From NCBI GenBank assembly GCA_017635565.1, contig JAGBLE010000013.1:1-62056 (forward strand): a stretch of 62,056 nucleotides of DNA. Reading direction: 5' to 3'. This document shows positions 26,684 to 35,831 of this stretch, in pieces. The stretch is from Bacilli bacterium. Lineage in GTDB: Bacteria; Bacillota_I; Bacilli_A; RFN20; CAG-826. Position 1 is the first letter of the stretch; every line of letters starts with the position of its first letter. The notes beneath the pieces were generated by a model. The model did not search any database and had not been told where the DNA came from. It saw only the letters and a program-made list of their open reading frames with translations. Position numbers and translations under genes: made by a program.

Positions 26684-29260
26684 ATGAAAATCGATGAAAA
26701 ATATCTCATTTCAGGAATGAGTTGCGCTGCTTGCTCTGCAAGAGTAGATAAATCGATTAGAACTCTTAAAGGCGTTAAAGAAGTTAACGTCAATCTTTTG
26801 ACTAATTCTATGGTCGTTAGTTATGATGAAAAACTTGTTAATGAAAAGAAAATTGTTGATGCAGTTAATAAAGCTGGATATGGAGCAACTTTAGTGGAAG
26901 AAAAAGAAGGAAGAACGGTTATTTCAGAAGAAGAATTGATTGATCACGAAACTCCTCGACTTATCAAACGATTAATTTTTTCACTTATTTTGCTCATTCC
27001 TCTATTTTATTTAGGAATGGGCTTTATGCTTAATTGGCCTATCGGTGTATTATCCGATAATGTCCATGTTTTAGTAATTATTGAGATGATTCTCGCTTTA
27101 TCAATCATGATTATCAATCGCAGATTCTTCATAAGCGGATTTAAATCAATAATTCATCTCTCTCCAAATATGGATGCTTTGGTAATGCTTGGAAGCGGAG
27201 TGGCTTTTGTTTATTCTTTTATATTAACTATTATCTTATTAATTGATTACTCTAATGGAATGGAACCAACCCACTTAAATATGATAGCGATGAATATTTC
27301 TTATGAAACTGCTGGAATGGTTCCTGCATTAATCACAATTGGAAAAACACTTGAAAGCTATTCAAAAGGAAAAACAACAAATTCAATTAAAGCTTTGATG
27401 GATTTATCTCCAAAAACTGCTTTAATCATTGAAAATGGTGAAGAAAAAGAAGTCAGTATTGAAGATATTAAAATAAACGATATCTTCATTGTTAAACCAG
27501 GAATGAGTGTTCCAGTTGATGGAGAAGTTATTTCTGGCATTAGTAGCGTCGATGAATCAATGCTTACTGGTGAATCTCTCCCAATTGATAAAGAGGTCGG
27601 TTCTTTAGTTAAAAGCGCCACTATCAATCAAAATGGAGTTTTAACTTGTAAAGCGGTTCGAGTTGGAAATGACACAACTATTAACCAAATTATTCAAAGT
27701 GTTGAAAAAGCCGCGAATAGCAAAGCAAAAATTAGTCAAATTGCTGATCGAGTGAGTGGAATATTTGTTCCTATTGTTATCGCTATCGCATTAATTGTTT
27801 TCTTATGCTGGTATATATTCGGAAAAGATTTTGTAACTACTCACAATGATATTCATTCTTCTTTACTTTCTTATTCAATTGAAAGAGGAATATCAATACT
27901 AGTTATTTCTTGTCCTTGCGCTCTTGGATTAGCCACTCCTGTTGCTATTATGGTTGGAAGCGGAAAAGGGGCAAGAAATGGCATATTATTTAAAAACGCT
28001 GTTGCAATAGAAGAAACTGGAAAAATTGATTACATTATTTTAGATAAAACAGGAACTATAACTCAAGGTAAGCCAGTTATTACTGATATAAAAAGTTTGG
28101 TTAATGAAGACGAGTTATTGAAATTAGCATTTTCAATTGAATTAAATAGTTCTCATCCATTAGCAAATTCGATTGTTGAATATGCAAAGAAAAATAATAT
28201 CGAATCATATGAAATAACTGATTTTAAGACAATTGTTGGAAATGGATTATCTGCAATTATTAACGAAAAAACTCTTTTAGCGGGCAACATTACTTTATTA
28301 GAAGAAAATAATATCGAAATAGCAAATGAATTAGATTATATTAATGAGCTTTCTAGTCAAGGAAAAACTCCACTACTTTTTGCGTTTAACAAGGAATTAA
28401 TTGGAATAATCGCGGTAAGTGATGTTGTTAAAGAAGATAGTAAAGAAGCAATTAGAAAAATTAAAAATTTAGGTATTGTTCCAGTCATGCTTACTGGTGA
28501 TAACGAATTAAGCGCCAGATATATTGCTGATCAAGTTGGAATTGATTATGTCGTGAGCAATGTCCTTCCTGAAGGAAAATTAGAAATAATTAATAATATT
28601 AAGAAAAACGGAAAAGTGATGATGGTTGGAGATGGGATTAACGACGCAATTGCTTTAACTAGCGCTGATATTGGGGTTGCTATTGGTCAAGGAAGCGATG
28701 TCGCCATCGATAGCGGTAATATCGTTTTGATGAAGTCATCATTATTAGATGCTTATGCGGCGATTAGATTATCCCAATACGTTTATTTAAATATTAAAGA
28801 AAATTTATTTTGGGCATTTATTTATAATCTCATCATGATTCCTTTTGCCGCTGGGGCTTTTAGTCTATTGGGGATTTATAAAGTCGCTCCATGGATGGGA
28901 AGCGCCGCGATGGCGTTATCTTCTGTCTTTGTTGTTGCTAATGCTTTAAGAATTAATTTGTTCAACGCTTATAAAGAAGTTCATAAAAACAAAAAAGTTA
29001 ATAGTTTAACTTTCTTAGATAATTATCAAGTTTGTAAGATAAAGGAGAAAAATAAAATGGAAAAAGTTATCAAAGTTGAAGGCATGATGTGTATGCACTG
29101 TGTAAGTCACGTCAAAAATGCGCTCGAAGGAATTAAAGGCGTGAAATCCGCAGAAGTTTCTCTAGAAAAAAATGAGGCAGTTATTACCTCAGAAAAAGAA
29201 ATCAAAGATAAAGAAATCGAAAAAGCAATCACGAAAGCGGGATATAAAGTCGTTAAATAA
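26684..29260 (+). CDS. copA: Cu(I)-exporting P1B-type ATPase with C-terminal CopZ-like domain
   Basis: Copper efflux pump of 858 residues. Order: N-terminal heavy-metal domain ([11 protein letters not shown]), eight membrane helices, actuator TGES, the transport motif CPC near residue 410 in [11 protein letters not shown], phosphorylation site DKTGT near 453, hinge GDGIND near 648, and the late-helix YN and MxxSS Cu(I) signatures. Usual CopA proteins end near residue 740-800; here a linker leads into a second heavy-metal domain with GMMCMHC, which looks like a whole CopZ chaperone. A strong Shine-Dalgarno and ATG lie at its start (see the copZ entry). Coupled to csoR. Confidence 0.96.
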   Translation: MKIDEKYLISGMSCAACSARVDKSIRTLKGVKEVNVNLLTNSMVVSYDEKLVNEKKIVDAVNKAGYGATLVEEKEGRTVISEEELIDHETPRLIKRLIFSLILLIPLFYLGMGFMLNWPIGVLSDNVHVLVIIEMILALSIMIINRRFFISGFKSIIHLSPNMDALVMLGSGVAFVYSFILTIILLIDYSNGMEPTHLNMIAMNISYETAGMVPALITIGKTLESYSKGKTTNSIKALMDLSPKTALIIENGEEKEVSIEDIKINDIFIVKPGMSVPVDGEVISGISSVDESMLTGESLPIDKEVGSLVKSATINQNGVLTCKAVRVGNDTTINQIIQSVEKAANSKAKISQIADRVSGIFVPIVIAIALIVFLCWYIFGKDFVTTHNDIHSSLLSYSIERGISILVISCPCALGLATPVAIMVGSGKGARNGILFKNAVAIEETGKIDYIILDKTGTITQGKPVITDIKSLVNEDELLKLAFSIELNSSHPLANSIVEYAKKNNIESYEITDFKTIVGNGLSAIINEKTLLAGNITLLEENNIEIANELDYINELSSQGKTPLLFAFNKELIGIIAVSDVVKEDSKEAIRKIKNLGIVPVMLTGDNELSARYIADQVGIDYVVSNVLPEGKLEIINNIKKNGKVMMVGDGINDAIALTSADIGVAIGQGSDVAIDSGNIVLMKSSLLDAYAAIRLSQYVYLNIKENLFWAFIYNLIMIPFAAGAFSLLGIYKVAPWMGSAAMALSSVFVVANALRINLFNAYKEVHKNKKVNSLTFLDNYQVCKIKEKNKMEKVIKVEGMMCMHCVSHVKNALEGIKGVKSAEVSLEKNEAVITSEKEIKDKEIEKAITKAGYKVVK
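29057..29260 (+). CDS. copZ: Internal CopZ-like copper chaperone start within copA
   Basis: In the same frame as copA, residue 792 is a Met whose ATG (29057..29059) is preceded by AAAGGAG at 29041..29047, a better ribosome site than that of copA. Translation from here gives a 67-residue protein with the complete CopZ fold pattern [15 protein letters not shown] and the end KAGYKVVK. In many Firmicutes copZ follows copA as a separate gene. Here no stop separates them, so the cell may make both a CopA-CopZ fusion and free CopZ. The internal product is inferred, not shown. Confidence 0.6.
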   Translation: MEKVIKVEGMMCMHCVSHVKNALEGIKGVKSAEVSLEKNEAVITSEKEIKDKEIEKAITKAGYKVVK

Positions 29261-29262
29261 TA

Positions 29263-29979
29263 TTAGTGAATTAGTTCAATTTCTCCGCTTGAAACGGATA
29301 GCACTTTTTCACCGATATCAATTAATAAATTAAAAGAATTATCGACACCCACTACTTTTCCTTGATATCTATTTTTATCATATAAGAAATCCACTATTTT
29401 GTTTTTGAGGTAATTATGGGACTCAAAATAATCTAGTTGATTTTTTATTTTTGTTTCAGTAAGCGAAACGCTATTAATTAATTCATCAAATAATTCTTTT
29501 TTAAATTCATCTATATCAAACTCAACTCTACTTTCTAAAAATAAAGAAGTAGGAGTTTTTCGATATTCGCCTATAAAATCTTTTTGATTGATATTAATTC
29601 CAATTCCAATAACTAAATAATTTGGTAAATTTCCTTCTAAAAGAATTCCGCACACTTTTTTATCATTAATATAAACATCATTAGGCCACTTAATTTCAAT
29701 CTTTTTATTAGGCAAATATTTTTCAATTATCTTAGAAACACCAACTGAAGAAGAAAGAGAAAAAAGTCCTCCATAAGTCACTAAATCTTTATTTTTAATT
29801 AAAATCGAAAAGGCTAAATTCTCTTTTGGGTTTCCTTTCCAAACTCGACTATTTCTTCCTTTTCCATGACTTTGATAATCAGCGGAAGCAATAGTAAAAT
29901 TATCTAAGCTAGAATAATTATCTCTTAGATAATCATTAGTAGAACCGATTTCTTCAAAATGTATTTCTCGATATTTCAT
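29263..29979 (-). CDS. birA: Biotin-protein ligase (monofunctional BirA)
   Basis: Biotin-[carboxyl-carrier] ligase of 238 residues. Motifs are GSTNDYLRD, the biotinyl-AMP loop SHGKGRNSRVW, KWPNDVYINDKKVCGILLE and GIGININ. The N-terminal winged-helix repressor domain of bifunctional BirA is absent, so it probably does not regulate transcription. It would attach biotin to the carrier protein encoded at 31395..31745. It is the last gene of the decarboxylase operon, behind a hairpin that may lower its expression. It converges with copA with only two bases between stops. Confidence 0.94.
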   Translation of the reverse strand: MKYREIHFEEIGSTNDYLRDNYSSLDNFTIASADYQSHGKGRNSRVWKGNPKENLAFSILIKNKDLVTYGGLFSLSSSVGVSKIIEKYLPNKKIEIKWPNDVYINDKKVCGILLEGNLPNYLVIGIGININQKDFIGEYRKTPTSLFLESRVEFDIDEFKKELFDELINSVSLTETKIKNQLDYFESHNYLKNKIVDFLYDKNRYQGKVVGVDNSFNLLIDIGEKVLSVSSGEIELIH

Positions 29980-29983
29980 GATT

Positions 29984-30005
29984 AAAAAACGGGATGAACC
30001 CGTTT
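29984..30005 (-). terminator. Terminator-like hairpin between oadB and birA
   Basis: Stem AAACGGG/CCCGTTT with a 5-base loop (29987..30005), then TTT and A/T on the minus strand. It may attenuate transcription into birA, whose product is needed in small amounts. Confidence 0.7.
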
Positions 30006-30009
30006 ATTT

Positions 30010-31386
30010 TTATAAGAATAAGAGGAGGAGAATTCCTGCTGCAACAGCAGAGCCAATAACTCCTGCAACATTAGGCCCCATCGCGTGCATAAGTAAGAAG
30101 TTTGTTGGATCTTCCCTAACGCCTTCTTTATGAACAACACGTGCCGCCATTGGAACAGCACTAACTCCAGCTGCACCAATCATTGGATTAACTTTGCCCT
30201 TGGTAAGTAAGCACATAAGTTTTCCTCCAAGAACACCACTTGCAGTAGCAAATGAGAAGGCCAAAATTCCTAAGACAAAGATTAAGATTGTGTCAACTGT
30301 TAAGAAGGTTGCAGCATCAGCAGTACATCCAACACAAACTCCGAGAAGAATTGTGACAATGTACATCAATGTTTTTGCTAATGTTTCAGTAATTTTTGGA
30401 ACAACTCCACTTTCTTTGATTAAGTTACCAAGCATTAAGCAACCAATTAACGCTCCAGCACTTGGAACGATTAAGACTGTAATCGCAGTAACAATAATTG
30501 GGAAGAGAATCTTTTCTATTTTAGAAACTTCTCTTGGAGTTTCCATTTTAATTTGACGTTCTTTCTTTGTAGTAAGAAGTCTAATAATTGGAGGTTGAAT
30601 AACAGGAACTAAGGCCATATAAGAATAGGCAACAATTGCGATTGATGATAAATAATCTGGAGCTAATTTAGATGTAACCAAAATAGCGGTTGGTCCATCA
30701 GCTCCACCAATGATACCAATAGCAGAAGCAATACGTGCATCGAAATTGGTCCATCCTAATCCATTTTTACCTAACGCAATAGCGCCAATAAATGTAATAA
30801 AGATACCTAATTGAGCAGCAGCACCGAGTAACATTGTTTTCTTATTAGCAATAAGTGGCCCAAAGTCAGTCGTAGCGCCAATACATAAGAAGATTAAGCA
30901 TGGGTAAATACCCCACTTAACTCCGTAATATAAGAAACCAAATATTCCAGTGTAATCTGCGGAATAGATACTCTTAATGTTATTAACTAATTCAATGGTA
31001 AATAATCCACCTGAATCAGCAACAAAATTTTCTCCACTAATAAGATTGAATATTTGTTTTGTTGTTGCGGTTTCAGTGCCCAAAGCATCAAAAATGTATT
31101 TGCTTTGATCAGCAGTTAAACCTGCTTTTGCAGCAAAAGAAACCACATTATATTCAGTCGCCCCTTTTGCAAATATTTCTTTTCCAACGTAAGGAAGGTT
31201 TACAAGAAGCATTCCAAAGGCGATTGGAAGAAGCAAATATGGTTCGAATTTCTTTTTAATCGCTAAGAAAAGTAGCACAAGGGAAATGGCAATCATGATT
31301 AGATTAAGCCAACCACCAGCTTCAAAGAAGCCAGCAATACCTGAGCTAGTAAAGAAAGCTTTTATTGTCTCCCAAAACTTTTCCAT
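30010..31386 (-). CDS. oadB: Sodium-pumping decarboxylase, beta subunit
   Basis: Polytopic membrane subunit of the oxaloacetate/methylmalonyl-CoA/glutaconyl-CoA decarboxylase family, 458 residues. It releases CO2 from carboxybiotin and exports sodium. The first 70 residues include one or two membrane helices; the pore motif GGADGPTAILVTSKLAPD is near residue 225 (its Asp is the proposed Na+/proton site), and the C-terminal GVSAVPMAARVVHKEG and HAMGPNVAGVIGSA are typical. Loops around residues 75-135 are longer than usual. It is in an operon with carrier, gamma and alpha subunits. Substrate specificity is set by the alpha subunit. Confidence 0.95.
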   Translation of the reverse strand: MEKFWETIKAFFTSSGIAGFFEAGGWLNLIMIAISLVLLFLAIKKKFEPYLLLPIAFGMLLVNLPYVGKEIFAKGATEYNVVSFAAKAGLTADQSKYIFDALGTETATTKQIFNLISGENFVADSGGLFTIELVNNIKSIYSADYTGIFGFLYYGVKWGIYPCLIFLCIGATTDFGPLIANKKTMLLGAAAQLGIFITFIGAIALGKNGLGWTNFDARIASAIGIIGGADGPTAILVTSKLAPDYLSSIAIVAYSYMALVPVIQPPIIRLLTTKKERQIKMETPREVSKIEKILFPIIVTAITVLIVPSAGALIGCLMLGNLIKESGVVPKITETLAKTLMYIVTILLGVCVGCTADAATFLTVDTILIFVLGILAFSFATASGVLGGKLMCLLTKGKVNPMIGAAGVSAVPMAARVVHKEGVREDPTNFLLMHAMGPNVAGVIGSAVAAGILLLLFL

Positions 31387-31394
31387 AAACTTAA

Positions 31395-31745
31395 TTATTT
31401 AATTGTGATGACAACTTCTTTAGCGGTAACGTTTTGGCCTTTGCTAACAAGGACTTCCGCTACTTCTCCATCAAATGGTGAAACAACTTCATTTTCGAGT
31501 TTCATTGCTTCAATAATAAGTAGGGTTTGGCCTTTTTTAACAACATCACCAACTTTGACCTTAACATCAGTAACGCTTCCTTGAATTGGGGAAGGTACTT
31601 CGTTAACATTTCCACTACTAACCCTTTTTGGTTCTTCTTTTTTGGTTTCTGTTATTGTGGCAGGTGAATCACTTTTGACTTCTTCAACTGATTCGACTTC
31701 AACCTTATATGATTTTCCATTAACTTTGATTTTGTAAATTTTCAT
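31395..31745 (-). CDS. Biotin carrier protein of the decarboxylase
   Basis: Protein of 116 residues with an N-terminal segment (VNGKSYKVEVE), a linker and a C-terminal biotinyl domain. The biotin-accepting lysine is in EAMKLENEV near residue 82. It shuttles the carboxyl group from the OadA carboxyltransferase to OadB. In classical OadA the carrier is the C-terminal domain of the alpha subunit; here it is a separate gene, as in methylmalonyl-CoA and glutaconyl-CoA decarboxylases. It starts three bases after the gamma gene stop. Confidence 0.93.
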   Translation of the reverse strand: MKIYKIKVNGKSYKVEVESVEEVKSDSPATITETKKEEPKRVSSGNVNEVPSPIQGSVTDVKVKVGDVVKKGQTLLIIEAMKLENEVVSPFDGEVAEVLVSKGQNVTAKEVVITIK

Positions 31746-31748
31746 AAC

Positions 31749-32048
31749 CTAATCCTCAATTCTTTTAATAGATTTAATTCTTGCGTCTTTTCCAGTTTCT
31801 TTATGGTATTCAATAGACGCGACAAGAACAGCAACCGCTGCATCTTCATCTTCGTTTAAAATTTCATTTTCTTTTCTTGGCATGATGCTGGTTTTGCTTT
31901 GAACAACTTCAATTCCCTTTTGGAAAACGGTTGTAATCAAAATGATAATAGCAAGAACCAAGAAAACGATGATGATCGCAATTAACGCAATTAAAAATGC
32001 ATCACCGATTCCAATATTTTCCCAATCATTCCAAACAGCCAAAACCAT
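31749..32048 (-). CDS. oadG: Sodium-pumping decarboxylase, gamma subunit
   Basis: OadG-type subunit of 99 residues. There is one membrane helix at about residues 16-40 and a cytosolic tail with DEDAAVAVLVASIEYH, the recognisable end of gamma subunits. It anchors the alpha subunit and carrier to OadB. The classical zinc-binding His-rich tail is not obvious. The identification rests on size, topology and place in the operon as well as on the AVAVLVA motif. Confidence 0.85.
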   Translation of the reverse strand: MVLAVWNDWENIGIGDAFLIALIAIIIVFLVLAIIILITTVFQKGIEVVQSKTSIMPRKENEILNEDEDAAVAVLVASIEYHKETGKDARIKSIKRIED

Positions 32049-32050
32049 AA

Positions 32051-33421
32051 TTAAGCCTCAACTTTTATCTTGGTTGGTTTAGCATCTTCATTTCTTTGTT
32101 TAAGAAATTTAAGTGCAACATCACCAAATAAAGCGATAGAAAGAACATCTTCATCGCTCTTAGCGACATCTTTATATTGTTTCTTTAATTCTTGGAATTC
32201 AGGTTTTAAATCATCTGCTGGTCGATAAGTAATAACTTCATCATCACCAATGATTTTCTTGCGAATTTCTTCATCAACTGGTGCAGGTGATTTTCCATAT
32301 CTTCCGTGGAGATAATCATTGATTTCTTTTGGAACCATTTTATATCTCTCACCAGAAATAACATTTAAAACGGCTTGAGTTCCAACCATTTGTGATAATG
32401 GAGTAACTAAAGGTGGATATCCAAGATCTTTACGAACATTTGGAACTTCTTTTAAAACATCTTCTAATTTGTCAGAAGCACCTTGTTGTTTTAATTGGTT
32501 GATTAAATTAGAAAGCATTCCTCCAGGTACTTGATATTTGACAATATTAGCGTTAACTGAAAGAACTTTTGGATTTAATAATCCATTATTCAAATATTTT
32601 TGTTTAACTGGAGCAAGTTTATTTGCAGCAGCGTTAAGCATATCAGCGTTTAATTTTGGATCATATTCTGTTCCTTTAAGCGCGAAATTAAGAGATTCGG
32701 TACAAGGTTGGCTTGTTCCTCCAGACAAAGGAGAAATTGCGCAGTCAACAATATCGACTCCAGCTTCAATGGCTTTTAAATAAGTCATTTCACATAATCC
32801 GCCTGTGCAGTGACTATGTAATTCGATAGGTAATTTAGTGTTTTTCTTTAAAGCAGAAATGAGTTCATAAGCCGCCATTGGGGTTAAAACTCCAGCCATA
32901 TCTTTGATGCAAAGGCTATCTGCACCAAGTTTTTCAACTTCTTTAGCGAGTTCAACATAATAAGAAACTGTGTGAACTGGGGAAGTTGTATAGCTTAAAG
33001 CAATTTGGCATTCTCCACCATATTTTTTTGTGGCTTTAACTGCACACTCTAAATTTCTAATATCGTTTAAGGCATCGAAAATCCTAATGATATCAATACC
33101 ATTTTTGATTGATTTTTCGACAAATTTTTCAACGACATCATCAGCGTAATGACGATATCCAAGAATATTTTGTCCTCTGAATAACATTTGTAATTTTGTG
33201 TGCTTACAAACTTTTCTGACTTGTCTTAATCTTTCCCATGGATCTTCGTTTAAAAATCTAAGACAAGAATCAAATGTGGCACCACCCCAAACTTCTAAGG
33301 CGCGGTAACCAGCTTGATCTAATTCTTTTAAAGCGAGAAGAACCTCTTCAGTGGTCATTCTCGTTGCAAATAAGGATTGATGGCCATCTCTGAGGCCGGT
33401 TTCAACAATTTGAACTCCCAT
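32051..33421 (-). CDS. oadA: Oxaloacetate decarboxylase alpha subunit (carboxyltransferase only)
   Basis: Carboxyltransferase of 456 residues from the pyruvate carboxylase/OadA/transcarboxylase 5S family. Motifs: ETGLRDGHQSLFATRMTT near residue 6, the RGQNILGYRHY loop, the carbamylated-lysine strand LCIKDMAGVL near 180, and the metal histidines in LHSHCTGG near 210. The conserved PxxAR-type domain is followed by a short end; the biotinyl domain is missing and supplied in trans. The RGQNxxGY/HY signature favours oxaloacetate/pyruvate as substrate. It directly follows pckA (10 bases), which makes oxaloacetate. Confidence 0.95.
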   Translation of the reverse strand: MGVQIVETGLRDGHQSLFATRMTTEEVLLALKELDQAGYRALEVWGGATFDSCLRFLNEDPWERLRQVRKVCKHTKLQMLFRGQNILGYRHYADDVVEKFVEKSIKNGIDIIRIFDALNDIRNLECAVKATKKYGGECQIALSYTTSPVHTVSYYVELAKEVEKLGADSLCIKDMAGVLTPMAAYELISALKKNTKLPIELHSHCTGGLCEMTYLKAIEAGVDIVDCAISPLSGGTSQPCTESLNFALKGTEYDPKLNADMLNAAANKLAPVKQKYLNNGLLNPKVLSVNANIVKYQVPGGMLSNLINQLKQQGASDKLEDVLKEVPNVRKDLGYPPLVTPLSQMVGTQAVLNVISGERYKMVPKEINDYLHGRYGKSPAPVDEEIRKKIIGDDEVITYRPADDLKPEFQELKKQYKDVAKSDEDVLSIALFGDVALKFLKQRNEDAKPTKIKVEA

Positions 33422-33431
33422 AACAATTCTC

Positions 33432-35039
33432 TTATTTGGCTTTTGGTCCAGCAGAAACTAAAGCCTTACCAGCATCGTTAGTTTCGTATTTGACAAAGTT
33501 CTTAACAAATCTACCTGCTAAATCAGCAGCTTTTGCATCCCAAACTTTTGGATCGGCGTATGTATCTCTTGGGTCTAAGATTTTTGGATCAACTCCTGGA
33601 AGTTCGGTTGGGACTTCGAAATCAAAGACTGGGATTTTCTTTGTTGGAGCTTTATTGATTGAGCCATCTAAGATAGCATCAATAATTCCACGTGTATCTT
33701 TAATGGAAATACGTTTTCCTGTTCCGTTCCAACCAGTGTTAACTAAGTAAGCTTTAGCACCACTGACTTTCATCTTCTTCACTAATTCTTCAGCGTATTT
33801 AGTTGGATGTAATTCCAAGAAAGCTTGGCCAAAACAAGCAGAGAATGTTGGAGTTGGTTCAGTAATTCCTCTTTCAGTTCCTGCAAGTTTAGCGGTAAAT
33901 CCACTTAAGAAATAATATTGAGTTTGTTCTGGAGTAAGGATTGATACTGGAGGTAAAACTCCGAAAGCATCAGCACTTAAGAAAATAACATTTTTAGCAT
34001 GTGGACCATGACTAATTGGTTTAACGATTTTTTCAATGTGATTAATTGGATAACTAACACGGGTGTTTTCGGTAACTGATTTATCAGCAAAATTGATTTT
34101 TCCGTTTTCGTCTACTGTGACGTTTTCTAATAAAGCATTTCTTCTAATTGCGTTATAAATATCTGGTTCGCTATCTTTATCAAGGTTGATAACTTTAGCG
34201 TAGCAACCACCTTCGAGGTTGAAGACACCATTATCATCCCAACCATGTTCATCGTCACCGATTAATAATCTCTTTGGATCGGTTGATAATGTGGTTTTAC
34301 CAGTTCCGCTTAATCCGAAGAAGATTGCGGTATTTTCACCATTCATATCTGTATTTGCAGAGCAGTGCATGCTAGCAATACCTTGAAGTGGTAAATAGTA
34401 GTTCATCATGGAGAACATACCTTTTTTCATTTCTCCACCATACCATGTATTTAAAATGACTTGCTCTCTACTTGTGATGTTAAATGCAACACAGGTTTCA
34501 CTGTTTAAGCCGAGTTCCTTGTAATTCTCAACTTTTGCTTTAGAAGCTGTGTAAACGATAAAGTTTGGTTCAAAGTTTTCAAGTTCTTCTTCTGTTGGTT
34601 TAATAAACATATTTCTAACGAAATGTGCTTGCCATGCGACTTCCATAATGAATCTGACTGCCATTCTGGTATCTTTGTTAGCACCGCAGAAAGCATCAAC
34701 AACGAATAATCTCTTTCCAGATAATTCTTTTTGGGCGAGCTTTTTAACTTCTTTCCAAGTTGCTTCAGTCATTGGGTGGTTATCATTTTTATAACCTTCT
34801 GAAGTCCACCAAACAGTGTCTTTACTATTTTCATCAACAACGATGAATTTGTCTTTTGGAGATCTTCCTGTATAAATACCAGTCATAACGTTGACAGCAC
34901 CGAGTTCGGTGAGTTGTCCTTTTTCATAACCGGTGAGTTCTTCTTTTGTTTCCTCTTCGAACAAAAATTCATAAGAAGGATTGTAGATGATCTCTTTAAC
35001 ATCGCAAATGCCATATTTGCTCAAATCAATTTTTTTCAT
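33432..35039 (-). CDS. pckA: Phosphoenolpyruvate carboxykinase (ATP)
   Basis: ATP-type PEPCK, 535 residues, interconverting oxaloacetate + ATP with PEP + CO2 + ADP. Motifs: [12 protein letters not shown] near residue 55, the kinase-1a P-loop [14 protein letters not shown] near 240, the metal site [22 protein letters not shown], and RVSYPI plus HIEKI. All catalytic residues appear intact. As first gene of the operon with a sodium-pumping oxaloacetate decarboxylase, it most likely runs toward oxaloacetate and ATP. AAGGAG precedes the ATG. The leader contains a promoter, a cre-like site and a palindrome that reaches the ribosome site. Confidence 0.98.
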   Translation of the reverse strand: MKKIDLSKYGICDVKEIIYNPSYEFLFEEETKEELTGYEKGQLTELGAVNVMTGIYTGRSPKDKFIVVDENSKDTVWWTSEGYKNDNHPMTEATWKEVKKLAQKELSGKRLFVVDAFCGANKDTRMAVRFIMEVAWQAHFVRNMFIKPTEEELENFEPNFIVYTASKAKVENYKELGLNSETCVAFNITSREQVILNTWYGGEMKKGMFSMMNYYLPLQGIASMHCSANTDMNGENTAIFFGLSGTGKTTLSTDPKRLLIGDDEHGWDDNGVFNLEGGCYAKVINLDKDSEPDIYNAIRRNALLENVTVDENGKINFADKSVTENTRVSYPINHIEKIVKPISHGPHAKNVIFLSADAFGVLPPVSILTPEQTQYYFLSGFTAKLAGTERGITEPTPTFSACFGQAFLELHPTKYAEELVKKMKVSGAKAYLVNTGWNGTGKRISIKDTRGIIDAILDGSINKAPTKKIPVFDFEVPTELPGVDPKILDPRDTYADPKVWDAKAADLAGRFVKNFVKYETNDAGKALVSAGPKAK

Positions 35040-35048
35040 AAATGCTCC

Positions 35049-35066
35049 TTATCTATTTATAGATAA
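35049..35066. promoter_or_regulatory. Perfect palindrome abutting the pckA ribosome site
   Basis: TTATCTAT and ATAGATAA are separated by two bases; the downstream arm ends on the first bases of AAGGAG. As RNA it would fold next to the ribosome site; as DNA it could be an operator. Confidence 0.5.
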
Positions 35067-35074
35067 CGCTTTCC
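35061..35074 (-). promoter_or_regulatory. Candidate cre (CcpA) site in the pckA leader
   Basis: Minus-strand GGAAAGCGTTATCT matches the cre consensus TGWAANCGNTNWCA at all positions except the two ends. It lies about 20-35 bases downstream of the -10 box, a roadblock position for CcpA. Confidence 0.45.
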
Positions 35075-35096
35075 AAAAACGTCCGAAATCGGTTTT

Positions 35097-35126
35097 ATTG
35101 TAGCACTATTTTATTGATTATATCAA
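35097..35126 (-). promoter_or_regulatory. Predicted sigma-A promoter of the pckA-oad operon
   Basis: Minus-strand TTGATA (35126..35121), spacer 18, TACAAT (35102..35097). It is followed near the start point by the palindrome CCGAAATCGG (35083..35092). Confidence 0.6.
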
Positions 35127-35154
35127 TATGTTAAATGGATTTTTCTTTATATTT

Positions 35155-35182
35155 AAAAAAGAAACTATTTCTCAATAGTCTC
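35155..35182 (-). terminator. Rho-independent terminator of bioY
   Basis: Nine-pair stem with one G-T pair (35161..35182) overlaps the bioY stop codon and is followed by six T on the minus strand. Confidence 0.85.
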
Positions 35183-35740
35183 TTGATTATTTTCTTGTTT
35201 TTTGGTTTTCTTTTGATCATCAATAACGCTTTTTGGTAATAGTAGCGTAATTAATATCGCTATTGTTATTTTTGCTATATCAAATGGAATATATGGAACA
35301 ACTGATATCATTAATGTTTTCTCTAATGTAAACGAGAGATATAGCATCATGAATATCGTTCCGATAATATAGCAAACAACTAAACCAACCGCGCAGGCAA
35401 TTATCATTCTTAAAACTGGGTGAATCTTAGGAATTTTATTTAAATAAAAGATGATTGGAGAAATGATAACAAAAGAAATGACATATCCAAACGTTGGCGT
35501 TACTCCAACTGCAAATCCGGCATAGATAGGAAGTAATAATCCTAATAAAAGATATAAGGAAGTAATAATGACACAATCAATAACGTGAGAAGCGGTCAAG
35601 CAAATGATAAACACCATTAGGAGTTGAAGAGACACTTTGATATTAGCGCCAAGTGGTAAAGAAAACATTCCAAGCACACACATCATTGCGAGTAATATCG
35701 CGTTTTTAGTAATTCTTTTGACAGTAATCGTATTCTTCAT
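35165..35740 (-). CDS. bioY: Biotin ECF transporter S component (BioY)
   Basis: Membrane protein of 191 residues with about six hydrophobic helices. The segment PIYAGFAVGVTPTFGYVISF matches the BioY pattern (G-x-x-x-x-x-x-PTxGYxxxF) that forms the biotin pocket. BioY binds biotin and works with a shared EcfA/A'/T module, not seen in this window. Its place upstream of a biotin-dependent decarboxylase and BirA supports the call. No biotin synthesis genes are present here, consistent with scavenging. The C-terminal lysine-rich tail is unusual but harmless. Confidence 0.88.
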   Translation of the reverse strand: MKNTITVKRITKNAILLAMMCVLGMFSLPLGANIKVSLQLLMVFIICLTASHVIDCVIITSLYLLLGLLLPIYAGFAVGVTPTFGYVISFVIISPIIFYLNKIPKIHPVLRMIIACAVGLVVCYIIGTIFMMLYLSFTLEKTLMISVVPYIPFDIAKITIAILITLLLPKSVIDDQKKTKKQENNQETIEK

Positions 35741-35831
35741 AACAACTTAATAATATAAAGAAAAATAATTGATAATTAAATAGAGAAAAAATTTTGTTTT
35801 TGCCCAATCTGAAAAAATGTAATCTAAATAT

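Noticed and set aside
29982-30179. Possible small gene between oadB and birA
   Set aside because: It is an alternative frame of the oadB end and has no start signals of its own.
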